Part shown: in pieces, positions 1 through 8,907 of the stretch
How positions within the stretch are numbered: the first letter of the stretch is position 1
How the letters are laid out: each line of letters starts with the position of its first letter
Origin: Streptomyces sp. NBC_01217
GTDB taxonomy: Bacteria; Actinomycetota; Actinomycetes; Streptomycetales; Streptomycetaceae
Length of the DNA: 64,000 nucleotides
NCBI RefSeq assembly: GCF_035994185.1
Contig: NZ_CP108538.1
Span: 8,187,501 to 8,251,500, forward strand
Direction of reading: 5' to 3'
Made by a program: the position numbers and the translations under genes
Notes under the pieces: model-generated
Database searches by the model: none
Told to the model about the DNA's origin: nothing
The model's input: the letters and a program-made list of their open reading frames with translations, nothing else

Positions 1-1
1 C

Positions 2-172
2 GCAGAGATACCTCCCTTCAGCGGATGCGGTGTCACCGAGGATCTGGACAGCCTGTTCACCGCCTCGGTGTCCGGTAAGGGGAACTACGTGAAAATGACG
101 CAGGCTCCGCTGTGTGTGGAGGGCAATGCGAATACGCCCTGCCCGCCTCCCAAGCCCACCCCCGAACGCTGA
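2..172 (+). CDS. Secreted protein, C-terminal fragment (cut by window edge)
   Basis: An open frame runs from the left edge to TGA at 170-172 and encodes about 56 residues. It contains the stretch FSGCGVTEDLDSLFTAS and ends in a Pro-rich tail after two further Cys residues. The SGCG motif and layout resemble the C-terminal part of the next gene, which also reads PSVSGCG before a beta-rich tail. The two are therefore probably tandem paralogues of a Streptomyces exported protein. The start, signal peptide and most of the fold lie outside the window. No function can be assigned. Confidence 0.6.
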   Translation, partial: AEIPPFSGCGVTEDLDSLFTASVSGKGNYVKMTQAPLCVEGNANTPCPPPKPTPER

Positions 173-222
173 ACCACGCGCACCCGCACGCCCTGCCATC
201 GATCCGAAAGGCTGGACCATCA

Positions 223-1182
223 ATGAGTGCTGCCCAAAAACGTGTCAGACCCGCTCTCCTCGGCGCGCTGGTGGCGGTGGCCGTCGGTATTCCGCTGAGC
301 ACCTCGCCGGCGGGCGCCGCCTCTGCCCAGGAGATGAACGGCAACTGGGCGCCGTTCACCCGGTGTCCTGTCGACGACCCGGCCATGCTGGCCGCGGACG
401 GTAGGACGGACATCGCGATATGCGTGGCCTCGCACTCCGAGAGCGGTTCCATCAAGCTCGGCAACACCACGGCGACGACCGGCGCGAACGACCTCCAGTT
501 CGGCGTGGTCCGCAACGCCTCGACGGGTGTGTCCAGGATCGTGGCGCCCGAGGGCGGGGCGATCGTCGGAGCCCCGACGGAGGTTCCCGGCGGACTGCTC
601 GGCCTGATGTGCCCCAACGGGATTCCGCTGATCTCCGGGATCTGTGAGCAGTTGACGGACAACAGCCTCAACCGGGTCGTCGCCACCGTGCAGTCGGCGG
701 GCACCCCCAGCAACTTCGACCTGACCGCGGGGATGCAGAGCGGCAGGCCGATCGTCGACGTTCCGGTGCGGATCCATCTGGAGAACCCGTTCCTGGGGTC
801 CAAGTGCTACATCGGCACCACCTCCAACCCGGTCGTGCTGCGTCCGCAGAACCTCACGGCACCGGCCCTGGCCAGCCAGCGCTTCGATGCCGATGGCACG
901 GCGAACACCAGGGGTGTGCTGAACAGGGTCGCGCTGACCGGCAACGCCCAGGGGGACGCCGCCTTCGCCGTCCCCTCGGTGAGCGGCTGCGGCCCCCTGG
1001 GCCTCGGTGAGCTGAACTGGGCGGTCAACCTGAAGACCGCGCTCCCGTCGGCGTCCGGAAACAACAACCTCGTGCTCAACGACACCGCCACCTACACGGC
1101 GGGCCTGACCTCCCCGGGCTCGGCCGTTCCCGACGCGGGCCGGCTGCTCGCGGAGAACTGGCACGCCGGAGTCGTGCGCTAG
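223..1182 (+). CDS. Secreted hypothetical protein next to mce operon
   Basis: A 319-residue protein starts at ATG 223, preceded by a GAAAGG ribosome site; an in-frame start at 112 would lie before the signal peptide and is less likely. Residues 1-33 form a classical signal peptide (basic N-terminus, hydrophobic core, then PAGAASA). The mature part is rich in Gly, Ala, Thr and Val, has a few paired Cys, and carries an SGCG motif shared with the fragment upstream. I recognise it only as a conserved actinobacterial exported protein. Its position before the Mce operon suggests a role in handling extracellular lipid, but the sequence does not prove this. Confidence 0.75.
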   Translation: MSAAQKRVRPALLGALVAVAVGIPLSTSPAGAASAQEMNGNWAPFTRCPVDDPAMLAADGRTDIAICVASHSESGSIKLGNTTATTGANDLQFGVVRNASTGVSRIVAPEGGAIVGAPTEVPGGLLGLMCPNGIPLISGICEQLTDNSLNRVVATVQSAGTPSNFDLTAGMQSGRPIVDVPVRIHLENPFLGSKCYIGTTSNPVVLRPQNLTAPALASQRFDADGTANTRGVLNRVALTGNAQGDAAFAVPSVSGCGPLGLGELNWAVNLKTALPSASGNNNLVLNDTATYTAGLTSPGSAVPDAGRLLAENWHAGVVR

Positions 1183-1300
1183 GCACCTCTCCGGTTCGGA
1201 CCATTCCCGTGATGCAGGGGAATTCTCTTTGCATTCCGCCCCGGCCGGAGCGCATTTCCGGGCGGGGCGGGAGCATGCGCGACGGTTCATCGAACGACTC

Positions 1301-1314
1301 ACTTGTCGACAAGT
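1301..1314. promoter_or_regulatory. Perfect 14-bp palindrome, operator candidate
   Basis: ACTTGTCGACAAGT reads the same on both strands. A weak TTGTCG (1303-1308) and TTACTC (1327-1332) pair with 18-base spacing overlaps it and could be a promoter. The GACAAGT half site returns at 1576-1582, close to the operon. Confidence 0.45.
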
Positions 1315-1543
1315 ACGCGATACCCGTTACTCACTCGCGTACAAAAACAATGTGCCGGTCGAGCACCGTACAAAAAGTTCAGGAACCGCTATTGCGGAGG
1401 AAGGTTACCGAGCCGTAGCGTCCCGGTTGAGCAGCGCGGAAACACATCCGTAACTGCCAGTTCGGTGCACCTGGAGTCGTCGTGGCTCCGCCCCCATCGG
1501 CCCGCGACCCCGGTGCGCACACCGGAGACCTTGCGCAGTTTCC

Positions 1544-1580
1544 GACAAAGCCGCCCCACGGCTTTGTCACTCGGTGACAA
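1544..1580 (+). promoter_or_regulatory. Two overlapping, mutually exclusive inverted repeats
   Basis: GACAAAGCCG (1544-1553) pairs perfectly with CGGCTTTGTC (1559-1568) around a 5-base loop. TTGTCAC (1564-1570) pairs perfectly with GTGACAA (1574-1580) around TCG. The two stems share bases 1564-1568, so only one can form in RNA. They could be an attenuator-like switch or two overlapping protein operators. The position, 176 bases before mceG, fits control of the operon. Confidence 0.5.
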
Positions 1581-1755
1581 GTGATCCGCGCCGAGCACCC
1601 GGTTCGTCGATTTTCGCTGTTCAACGGCTTGTCCTGGCGGTTTCGACGGACCTAACGTGCGCCCCCTGGCGCATGTGTGACGAGCCGCCATTGAATTTCT
1701 CAGAGCCGGAGCGCTGACAGATGACTTCGTTCACGACAACTTCGAAGGAGGGCGG

Positions 1756-2751
1756 ATGGGAATCGAAGTAGTAGTCGAAGGCCTCACGAAGTCCTTCGGC
1801 AAGCAGAACATCTGGCAGGACGTCACTCTCACACTGCCCGCCGGCGAGGTGAGCGTCATGCTCGGCCCTTCCGGCACCGGAAAGACCGTCTTCCTGAAAT
1901 CCATCATCGGTCTGCTGAAGCCCGAGCAGGGGCGCGTCCTCATCAACGGCGTCGACATGGTGAACAGTTCCGAGCGCGAGATCATGGAGACCCGTAAACT
2001 CTTCGGGCTCATGTTCCAGGACGGCGCCCTCTTCGGGTCGATGTCCCTCTTCGACAACATCGCCTTCCCCTTGCGTGAGCACACCCGCAAGAAGGAATCG
2101 GAAATCCGCCGGATCGTCATGGAGCGGATCGACATCGTCGGTCTCCTCGGTGCCGAGGAGAAGCTGCCGGGCGAGATATCCGGCGGCATGCGCAAGCGCG
2201 CCGGACTGGCCCGCGCCCTCGTCCTGGACCCGCAGATCATTCTCTGCGACGAGCCAGACTCCGGACTCGACCCGGTCCGCACCGCCTACATCTCCCAGCT
2301 GCTCATCGATCTCAACGCGCAGATCGACGCGACGATGCTCATCGTCACCCACAACCTCGACATCGCGGCCACCGTCCCGGACAACATGGGGATGCTGTTC
2401 TGCCGCAACCTCGTCACCTTCGGGCCGCGCGAGGTGCTGCTGACCAGCGATGTGCCGGTCGTCTCCCAATTCCTCGCGGGGCGCCGCGAAGGCCCCATCG
2501 GAATGGCCGAGGAGAAGGACGCCGCGACCCTCGCCGCCGAGGAGGTGAACGGCTACGGGACCGGCATCAGCTCCGCCAACGCCCCGCGCACCGTCGTACC
2601 GCAGCTGGAGCCGTCGCCGGGCATGCCCGTACGACAGGCCGCCCTGCGCCGCCGGGAACGGGTCCTGTCGATGATGGGCCAGCTGCCCGAGGCCGCCCGT
2701 ACGGCCATCACGAACAGCTACACCCCGGCCGCGGGCGGTGGACGTCCGTGA
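1756..2751 (+). CDS. mceG: Mce-system ABC ATPase (MceG/Mkl type)
   Basis: This 331-residue cytoplasmic ATPase should power lipid import by the YrbE/Mce complex encoded downstream. The Walker A motif GPSGTGKT is at 37-44. The signature ISGGMRKRAGLARAL lies near 141, Walker B ILCDEPDSG near 162, and the H-loop VTHN near 197. This is the MlaF/Mkl pattern. A C-terminal extension of about 80 residues past the ATPase core is usual for actinobacterial Mkl proteins. The start ATG has a strong GGAGGG site. The stop overlaps the next start as GTGA. Mycobacterial genomes usually keep this gene apart from mce loci; here it leads the operon. Confidence 0.92.
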   Translation: MGIEVVVEGLTKSFGKQNIWQDVTLTLPAGEVSVMLGPSGTGKTVFLKSIIGLLKPEQGRVLINGVDMVNSSEREIMETRKLFGLMFQDGALFGSMSLFDNIAFPLREHTRKKESEIRRIVMERIDIVGLLGAEEKLPGEISGGMRKRAGLARALVLDPQIILCDEPDSGLDPVRTAYISQLLIDLNAQIDATMLIVTHNLDIAATVPDNMGMLFCRNLVTFGPREVLLTSDVPVVSQFLAGRREGPIGMAEEKDAATLAAEEVNGYGTGISSANAPRTVVPQLEPSPGMPVRQAALRRRERVLSMMGQLPEAARTAITNSYTPAAGGGRP

Positions 2752-3608
2752 CGGCCCCCATGCCGGTGCGGCCCCCCGAGCCGCCCACGGCCGGCCCGGC
2801 CGACGCGACCCGCCCGAAGCCACCGCAGCAGCGGCCCCCGACGCGGCTGCTCGCCCCGCTGCGCGAGACCGGAAAGCTGTTCGCCCTCGCCGGGACGGTG
2901 AGCCGCGACATCTTCCGCAGGCCCTTCCAGGTACGGGAGTTCATCGAACAGTTCTGGTTCGTCGCCAGCGTCACCATCCTGCCCGCCGCGCTCGTCTCCA
3001 TCCCGTTCGGCGCGGTCATCGCCCTGCAGGTCGGCTCGCTGACCCAGCAGCTCGGCGCCCAGTCGTTCACCGGCGGCGCCAGCGTCCTCGCCGTCATCCA
3101 GCAGGCCAGCCCGATCATCGTGGCGCTGCTGATCTCCGGCGCGGCGGGCTCGGCCATCTGCGCGGACCTCGGCTCGCGGAAGATCCGTGAGGAACTCGAC
3201 GCGATGGAGGTCATGGGCGTCTCGCCCATCCAGCGTCTCGTCGTGCCGCGCGTACTGGCCACCATGCTGGTGGCCGTCCTGCTGAACGGACTGGTCTCCG
3301 TCGTCGGCACGCTCGGCGGCTACTTCTTCAACGTGGTCCTGCAGCACGGCACCCCCGGCGCCTATCTGGCCAGCTTCTCCGCCCTCGCCCAGCTCCCCGA
3401 CCTGTACATCAGCGAGGTGAAGGCGCTGATCTTCGGCTTCATCGCGGGCATCGTCGCCGCCTACCGTGGTTTGAACCCGCGCGGCGGCCCCAAGGGCGTC
3501 GGCGACGCGGTGAACCAGTCCGTCGTCATCACCTTCATGCTGCTGTTCTTCGTGAACATGGTCCTCACGGCGATCTACCTCCAGATCGTCCCCGCGAAGG
3601 GGAGCTGA
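2748..3608 (+). CDS. yrbEA: YrbE-type (MlaE family) permease, first subunit
   Basis: A 286-residue inner-membrane permease of the MlaE family. A Pro-rich cytoplasmic N-terminus (about 45 residues) is followed by several hydrophobic helices and the conserved EELDAMEVMGVSPIQRLVVPR cytoplasmic segment typical of these subunits. It should pair with the next gene product to form the channel energised by MceG. The start GTG 2748 overlaps the mceG stop; ATG 2760 is an alternative. A 3-base gap separates it from the second permease gene, so the genes are surely co-expressed. Confidence 0.92.
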   Translation: MTAPMPVRPPEPPTAGPADATRPKPPQQRPPTRLLAPLRETGKLFALAGTVSRDIFRRPFQVREFIEQFWFVASVTILPAALVSIPFGAVIALQVGSLTQQLGAQSFTGGASVLAVIQQASPIIVALLISGAAGSAICADLGSRKIREELDAMEVMGVSPIQRLVVPRVLATMLVAVLLNGLVSVVGTLGGYFFNVVLQHGTPGAYLASFSALAQLPDLYISEVKALIFGFIAGIVAAYRGLNPRGGPKGVGDAVNQSVVITFMLLFFVNMVLTAIYLQIVPAKGS

Positions 3609-3611
3609 CCG

Positions 3612-4415
3612 ATGTCGATGCTCAGCCGGCTCGATCGATCGGGCGAACAACTCACCTTCTACATACGCGCGTTGGTCTGGATCCCGCGGACCCTGCGCCG
3701 CTATCTGCGCGAGGTCCAGCGGCTGCTGGCCGAAGTGGCCTTCGGCAGTGGAGGTCTCGGTGTCATCGGCGGCACCATCGGCGTGATGATCGCGATGACC
3801 CTCTTCACCGGCACGGTCGTCGGACTCCAGGGGTACGCGGCCCTGAACCAGATCGGGACCTCCGCCTTCACCGGATTCATCTCCGCCTACTTCAACACCC
3901 GGGAGATCGCCCCGCTCGTCGCCGGACTCGCGCTCTCCGCGACCGTCGGCGCCGGATTCACCGCCCAGCTCGGCGCGATGCGGATCAACGAGGAGGTCGA
4001 CGCCCTGGAGGCGATGGGCGTGCGGTCCATGCCCTACCTCGTCACCACCCGGATCATCGCCGGAGTCGTCGCGATCATCCCGCTGTACGCGATCGGACTG
4101 CTCTCCTCGTACCTCGCGTCCCGCTACATCACGATCCTGTTCAACGGGCAGTCCGCGGGCACCTACGACCACTACTTCAATCTCTTCCTCTCCCCGGACG
4201 ACGTGCTGCTGTCGGTGCTCAAGGTGCTGATCTTCAGCGTGATGGTGATCCTCGCCCACTGCTACTACGGCTTCCACGCCACGGGCGGGCCCGCCGGAGT
4301 GGGGGTGGCGGTCGGCCGGTCGGTGCGCAACGCCATCGTGCTCATCAGCGTCACCGACTTCTTCCTCTCCCTCGCCATCTGGGGCGCCACGACCACGGTG
4401 AAGGTGGCCGGCTGA
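3612..4415 (+). CDS. yrbEB: YrbE-type (MlaE family) permease, second subunit
   Basis: A 267-residue MlaE-family permease and partner of the preceding subunit. It carries the equivalent motif INEEVDALEAMGVRSMPYLV at about 120-140, between hydrophobic helices. Paired YrbE subunits followed by six Mce proteins is the standard actinobacterial layout. The stop at 4413-4415 overlaps the mceA start by one base (TGATG), which implies translational coupling. Confidence 0.92.
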   Translation: MSMLSRLDRSGEQLTFYIRALVWIPRTLRRYLREVQRLLAEVAFGSGGLGVIGGTIGVMIAMTLFTGTVVGLQGYAALNQIGTSAFTGFISAYFNTREIAPLVAGLALSATVGAGFTAQLGAMRINEEVDALEAMGVRSMPYLVTTRIIAGVVAIIPLYAIGLLSSYLASRYITILFNGQSAGTYDHYFNLFLSPDDVLLSVLKVLIFSVMVILAHCYYGFHATGGPAGVGVAVGRSVRNAIVLISVTDFFLSLAIWGATTTVKVAG

Positions 4416-5743
4416 TGAATTCGCACCGGACGCAGACCGTCCGCCGCAGACTCGCCGGAGTCACCTTCCTCCTCGTGCCCGCCGTGCTCGTGTGGGTGTC
4501 CGTCTCGGTGTACGAGAAGGACTTCACCGACGACGCCACCGTGACCGTACGCACCGGCAGCGTCGGCAACGAGATGCACGACAACGCGGACGTGAAGCTG
4601 CGCGGAGTCGTCGTCGGACAGGTCCGCGACATCTCGGCCGACGGCGACGGGGCCCGGCTCACCCTCGCCATCCAGCCCGACAAGCTCGACCGGATCCCGG
4701 CCGACGTGACCGCCCAGATGCTCCCCACCACGCTCTTCGGGGAACGGTTTGTGGCGCTCGTACCGCCCGGGATGCCGTCCGCGCAGCCCCTGCGGGCGGG
4801 GGCCGTCATCCCGCAGGACCGTTCCAGCAACGCCATCGAGCTGGAGGAGGTCCTCGACAACGTCCTGCCGCTGCTGACCGCGGTCAAGCCGGAGAAGCTC
4901 GCCGCCACCCTTGGCGCGGTCTCCCAGGCGCTCGAAGGACGCGGCGAGAAACTCGGTGACACACTCCTCGCGCTCGACGCCCATCTTGAGAAGTTCAACC
5001 CCCAACTCCCCACGCTCAACGCCGACATCAAGGAACTCGTCAAGGTGAGCAAGGTGTACGAGGACGCCGCCCCCGACGTCCTCGACGCGCTCACCGACTT
5101 CACCACCACCAGCGGCACCATCGCCGAGCAGCAGGCGCAACTCGCTGACCTGTACGGGTCCACGACCGCCTCCGCCCAGGACATCACCTCGTTCCTCCAG
5201 GAGAACAAGGACAACCTGATCCGGCTCTCCGCCACGGGCCGCCCGACGCTGGAACTGCTGGCGCGGTACTCGGACGAATTCCCCTGCACCCTGCGGACCC
5301 TGGCCGGCTTCGTCCCCGCCATGGACAAGGCGCTCGGCAAGGGCACCGACCAGCCCGGACTCCACGTCTCCGTCAAGTCCGTCAAGTCCAAGGGCAAGTA
5401 CGTGCCCGGCCGGGACGCCCCGGTCTACGACGCGACCGGCGGACCGCACTGCTACTCCGTGCCGTACGTGGGCCGGACCGCGCCGACCGCCGACGTCCGT
5501 ACGGCCGAGGCGGTCACCCCGGCCGGAAGTGCTCCCACGGACACGGGCATGGGCGCGGACACGGGTACGGGTACGGGTACGGACACAGACCCCGGTCTCG
5601 GCATGCCCAACTCCCCGCAGGAGAGCCAACTCGTCAACGAACTGGTCGCTCCCTCACTGAAAGTCCAGCCGCAGACCCTGCCCGACTGGAGCAGCGTGCT
5701 CATCGGTCCGGCTTTCCGCGGTGCGGAGGTGAAGCTCAAGTGA
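4415..5743 (+). CDS. mceA: Mce family protein A (MlaD domain)
   Basis: A 442-residue membrane-anchored protein. One N-terminal helix (about residues 15-33) is followed by an MlaD/Mce domain (about 40-118, with DVKLRGVVVGQV), then a long helical region with coiled-coil character that in related systems forms the periplasmic lipid tunnel. Two Cys follow the helical part (FPCTL and PHCYS). Residues near 375-395 are a low-complexity Thr/Gly/Asp stretch. The stop overlaps the mceB GTG start as GTGA. It should be one of six chains in a hetero-hexameric Mce tube; the transported lipid is unknown. Confidence 0.9.
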   Translation: MNSHRTQTVRRRLAGVTFLLVPAVLVWVSVSVYEKDFTDDATVTVRTGSVGNEMHDNADVKLRGVVVGQVRDISADGDGARLTLAIQPDKLDRIPADVTAQMLPTTLFGERFVALVPPGMPSAQPLRAGAVIPQDRSSNAIELEEVLDNVLPLLTAVKPEKLAATLGAVSQALEGRGEKLGDTLLALDAHLEKFNPQLPTLNADIKELVKVSKVYEDAAPDVLDALTDFTTTSGTIAEQQAQLADLYGSTTASAQDITSFLQENKDNLIRLSATGRPTLELLARYSDEFPCTLRTLAGFVPAMDKALGKGTDQPGLHVSVKSVKSKGKYVPGRDAPVYDATGGPHCYSVPYVGRTAPTADVRTAEAVTPAGSAPTDTGMGADTGTGTGTDTDPGLGMPNSPQESQLVNELVAPSLKVQPQTLPDWSSVLIGPAFRGAEVKLK

Positions 5744-6771
5744 AGCGCCGCTCCCTCGCGGGTCCGCTCGCGAAATCGATCGTCTTCATCCTGGTGACCG
5801 TTCTCGCCACCACCGTCCTGGCCCTGTCCATCGCCAATACGGGCGTCGGCGACACCACCGCCTACAAGGCCAGGTTCACCGACGTCACCGGACTGATCGT
5901 CGGTGACAGCGTCCGGATTGCCGGGGTCAAGGTCGGACAGGTCGAGTCCATCGAGGTCGCCGACAAGCGCCTCGCCGAGGTCGGCTTCGCCGTACGCAAG
6001 GGGCGCAAGCTCCCCGCCTCGGTGACCGCCTCGATCAAGTACCTCAACATGGTCGGTCAGCGATACATCGACCTCGACCAGGGCGCCGGGCCGGTCGGCC
6101 ACAGCTTCGCCGCCGGAGCGACCATTCCGCTCTCCCGCACCACTCCGGCACTCGACCTCACCCAGCTCTTCAACGGCTTCCAGCCGCTCTTCGAAGGGCT
6201 CTCCCCGCCGGACGTCAACCAGCTCGCGGGCTCCATCGTCCAGGTGCTCCAGGGCGAGGGCGGCACCGTCGACAGCATCCTCCAGCACGTCGGCTCGCTG
6301 ACCGGCACGGTCGCCGCCAAGGACAAGGTGATCGGCGAGGTGATCAAGAATCTCAACACGGTCCTGAAGACCGTCAACGACCGCGAGGCCGGCTTCAACG
6401 ACCTCGTCGTCACCCTCCAGAAGCTCGTCACAGGCTTCTCCGGCGACCGTAAACCACTCGGTGAGGCCGTCACCGCTATGGGCGCGCTCACCACCGTCAC
6501 CGCGGACCTCCTCGACGACGGCCGCAAGCCCCTCAAGGAGGACATCAGGCAACTGGGCCGCCTGTCGGACCAGTTGGGCAAGGGAACCCCGCAGATCGAG
6601 AACTTCCTGCGCAAGACCCCGGCCAAGATGGAGGCGATCAGCCGCCTCGCCTCGTACGGCTCCTGGCTCAACCTCTACCTCTGCGAGGCCAGGGTCAGCG
6701 CAGTGACGACCGAGGACGGCAGCGCCCCGCCCACCGGCATCGCGATCACCCAGCCGAGGTGCCTGGCATGA
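5740..6771 (+). CDS. mceB: Mce family protein B
   Basis: A 343-residue Mce protein with an N-terminal membrane helix (about 10-30) and an MlaD domain (about 37-115, with SVRIAGVKVGQV). A helical domain and a short C-terminal part with Cys residues follow. The GTG start overlaps the mceA stop. The mceC start overlaps its stop as ATGA. Its place as second Mce chain rests on gene order. Confidence 0.9.
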   Translation: MKRRSLAGPLAKSIVFILVTVLATTVLALSIANTGVGDTTAYKARFTDVTGLIVGDSVRIAGVKVGQVESIEVADKRLAEVGFAVRKGRKLPASVTASIKYLNMVGQRYIDLDQGAGPVGHSFAAGATIPLSRTTPALDLTQLFNGFQPLFEGLSPPDVNQLAGSIVQVLQGEGGTVDSILQHVGSLTGTVAAKDKVIGEVIKNLNTVLKTVNDREAGFNDLVVTLQKLVTGFSGDRKPLGEAVTAMGALTTVTADLLDDGRKPLKEDIRQLGRLSDQLGKGTPQIENFLRKTPAKMEAISRLASYGSWLNLYLCEARVSAVTTEDGSAPPTGIAITQPRCLA

Positions 6772-7787
6772 GAATCAGACCCGTACGGGAACGCAACCCC
6801 GTGGCCGTCGCCGTCGTTGGGCTGCTCGTCCTCGCCCTCGTCTCCCTCGCCGCCTACCGCGCCGACTCGCTGCCCTTCAGCGGCGGCGGCACCACCTACA
6901 GCGCCGACTTCACCGAGTCCGCCGGACTCGGCGAGGGCGACGAGGTGCGCGTCGCCGGAGTGAAGGTCGGCGAGGTCACCGGCGTCTCGCTCGACGGCGC
7001 CAAGGTGAAGGTCGCCTTCAGGGTCAAGGACGTCTGGATCGGCAACTCCTCCACCGTGGGCATCGCCATCAAGACCCTCCTCGGTGAGAAGTACCTCGCC
7101 GTCGACCCGCTGGGCGAGGCCCCGCAGGACCCGCACGAACGCATCACGGCGAGCCGCACCACATCCCCGTACGACGTCACCCAGGCGTTCAACGGACTCG
7201 GCGAGACCATCGCGGAGATCGACACCCGACAGCTCGCCAAGAGCTTCGAGACGATCTCCGCCACCTTCAAGGACTCCCCGCCCGACGTGAAGAGCGCGGC
7301 CGACGGACTGTCCGCCCTCTCCAGGACGGTCTCCGAGCGGGACGCCCAGCTCGCCACTCTCCTCAAGGGCAGCAAGCAGCTCACCAAGACGCTCGCCGGC
7401 AAGAAGAGCAGCTTCGAGACCCTGCTGGAGGACGGCAATCTGCTCCTCGGCGAGATCCAGGCCCGCCGCGACTCCATCCACCTGCTGCTCACCGGCACCC
7501 GGGACCTCGGCACCCAGCTCACCGGCCTCGTCGAGGACAACAACAAGCAGCTGAAGCCCACCCTGGACTCCCTCGGCCGGGTCACCGCGGTACTGGTGAA
7601 GAACCGCAAGAGCCTCGACAAGGTGCTGTCGCTCGCGGGTTCGTACAACCGGCTCGTCGGCAACACCCTGGGCAGCGGACGCTGGTTCGACAACTACGTC
7701 TGCGGGGTCGTCCCGAAGAACTACCTGCCCGCCGGCACACCTCCGGCGACCGGATGCATGCCACCCCAGCAGCAAGGCGGCCGCTGA
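6768..7787 (+). CDS. mceC: Mce family protein C
   Basis: A 339-residue Mce protein. ATG 6768 is chosen because it overlaps the mceB stop (ATGA), like other junctions here; GTG 6759 is an upstream alternative adding three residues. It has an N-terminal helix, an MlaD domain with EVRVAGVKVGEVTGV, a long alpha-helical tail, and a C-terminal Cys pair around VCGVVPKNYLP. Together with the neighbouring Mce chains it should line the lipid passage outside the membrane. Confidence 0.9.
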   Translation: MRIRPVRERNPVAVAVVGLLVLALVSLAAYRADSLPFSGGGTTYSADFTESAGLGEGDEVRVAGVKVGEVTGVSLDGAKVKVAFRVKDVWIGNSSTVGIAIKTLLGEKYLAVDPLGEAPQDPHERITASRTTSPYDVTQAFNGLGETIAEIDTRQLAKSFETISATFKDSPPDVKSAADGLSALSRTVSERDAQLATLLKGSKQLTKTLAGKKSSFETLLEDGNLLLGEIQARRDSIHLLLTGTRDLGTQLTGLVEDNNKQLKPTLDSLGRVTAVLVKNRKSLDKVLSLAGSYNRLVGNTLGSGRWFDNYVCGVVPKNYLPAGTPPATGCMPPQQQGGR

Positions 7788-7788
7788 C

Positions 7789-8907
7789 ATGAGACTCACG
7801 CGCATCGTCGGCATCGGCGCCGGACTCGCCGTCGTGGCCGTCGCGGCCACCAGTGGTGTGATGGCCATGGGCGAGGAGGGAACGACCACCATCACCGCCT
7901 ACTTCGACCGGGCCACCGGCGTATACGCCGGATCGGACCTGCGGATCCTCGGCGTGAAGGTCGGCCGCGTCGAATCGGTCACGCCGCGGGGCGACGAGGT
8001 CAGGGTCACCCTGCGGGTCGACAAGGGCATCAAGGTCCCCAAAAAAGCCCATGCCGTGGTCGTCGCCCCCAGCCTCGTCGCCGACCGCTACGTACAACTC
8101 GCCCCCGTCTACGACGGGGGAGCGGTGATGGCGGACGATGCCGTACTGCCGGCCGCGGACAACGCCACACCCGTCGAGGTCGACCAGCTGTACGACTCCA
8201 TCACGGAACTCTCCACGGCCCTCGGCCCGGACGGAGCGAACGCCGACGGAGCGCTCTCCGCGCTCCTGGACACCGGCGCCGAGAACCTCGACGGCAACGG
8301 AAAGGCCATCGGGAACTCCATCGAACAGTTCGGCAAGGCCACCAAGACCCTCGACAGGAGCAGCGGGAACCTCTTCGACACCCTGGCCTACCTGCAGACC
8401 TTCACCACCGTGCTGAAGGAGAACGACGGCAATGTGCGCGCCGCCGAACAGCAGCTCAACTCCGTCACCGGCTTCCTCGCCGACGACAAGGAGAACCTCA
8501 GCGCGGCACTGAAGGAGCTGGGCACCGCCCTCGGCCAGGTCAAGAGCTTCATCCAGAAGAACCGCGGCGCCCTGAAGGCGAACGTGGACGCCCTGGTGCC
8601 GCTCACCCAGACCCTGGTCGACCAGCGCGCCTCGCTCGCCGAGTCGATGGACACGCTGCCGCTCTCCGCGGGAAACGTGATCAACGCCTACGACCCGGTG
8701 AACCGCACCCTCAACGGCCGTACGAACCTCAACGAGCTGTCCATGGGCGGACCGCTCACCGAGGGCCCGGCCGCCGGACTCGCGGGCCTCACACCGGTGG
8801 ACGGCACACGGCAGAAGGCGCTGCCCGCCCTGCCGCTCCCGCCCGTCGGCACGGTCTACGGCACCCCGGCGAAGACCGCCACGCAGAAGAAGGGGGCGAA
8901 CCGATGA
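7789..8907 (+). CDS. mceD: Mce family protein D
   Basis: A 372-residue Mce protein starting one base after the mceC stop. An N-terminal helix (about 8-28) precedes an MlaD domain with DLRILGVKVGRVESV, then a helical region of about 200 residues. The C-terminus is Pro- and Lys-rich. The stop overlaps the mceE start as ATGA. The assignment as D follows operon order. Confidence 0.9.
   Translation: MRLTRIVGIGAGLAVVAVAATSGVMAMGEEGTTTITAYFDRATGVYAGSDLRILGVKVGRVESVTPRGDEVRVTLRVDKGIKVPKKAHAVVVAPSLVADRYVQLAPVYDGGAVMADDAVLPAADNATPVEVDQLYDSITELSTALGPDGANADGALSALLDTGAENLDGNGKAIGNSIEQFGKATKTLDRSSGNLFDTLAYLQTFTTVLKENDGNVRAAEQQLNSVTGFLADDKENLSAALKELGTALGQVKSFIQKNRGALKANVDALVPLTQTLVDQRASLAESMDTLPLSAGNVINAYDPVNRTLNGRTNLNELSMGGPLTEGPAAGLAGLTPVDGTRQKALPALPLPPVGTVYGTPAKTATQKKGANR

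Larger units (their letters stand above)
1183..1755. other. 573-base non-coding leader upstream of the mce operon
   Basis: No convincing gene fills this gap. It holds a perfect 14-bp palindrome at 1301-1314, a 10-bp inverted repeat at 1544-1568, an overlapping 7-bp inverted repeat at 1564-1580, and a short TGCGCC/GGCGCA repeat at 1659-1674. It also holds a possible 16-codon upstream reading frame at 1721-1771, which ends inside mceG in another frame. The TTGTC/GACAA core recurs in the first three elements, as expected for a dimeric repressor controlling the operon. Confidence 0.6.
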
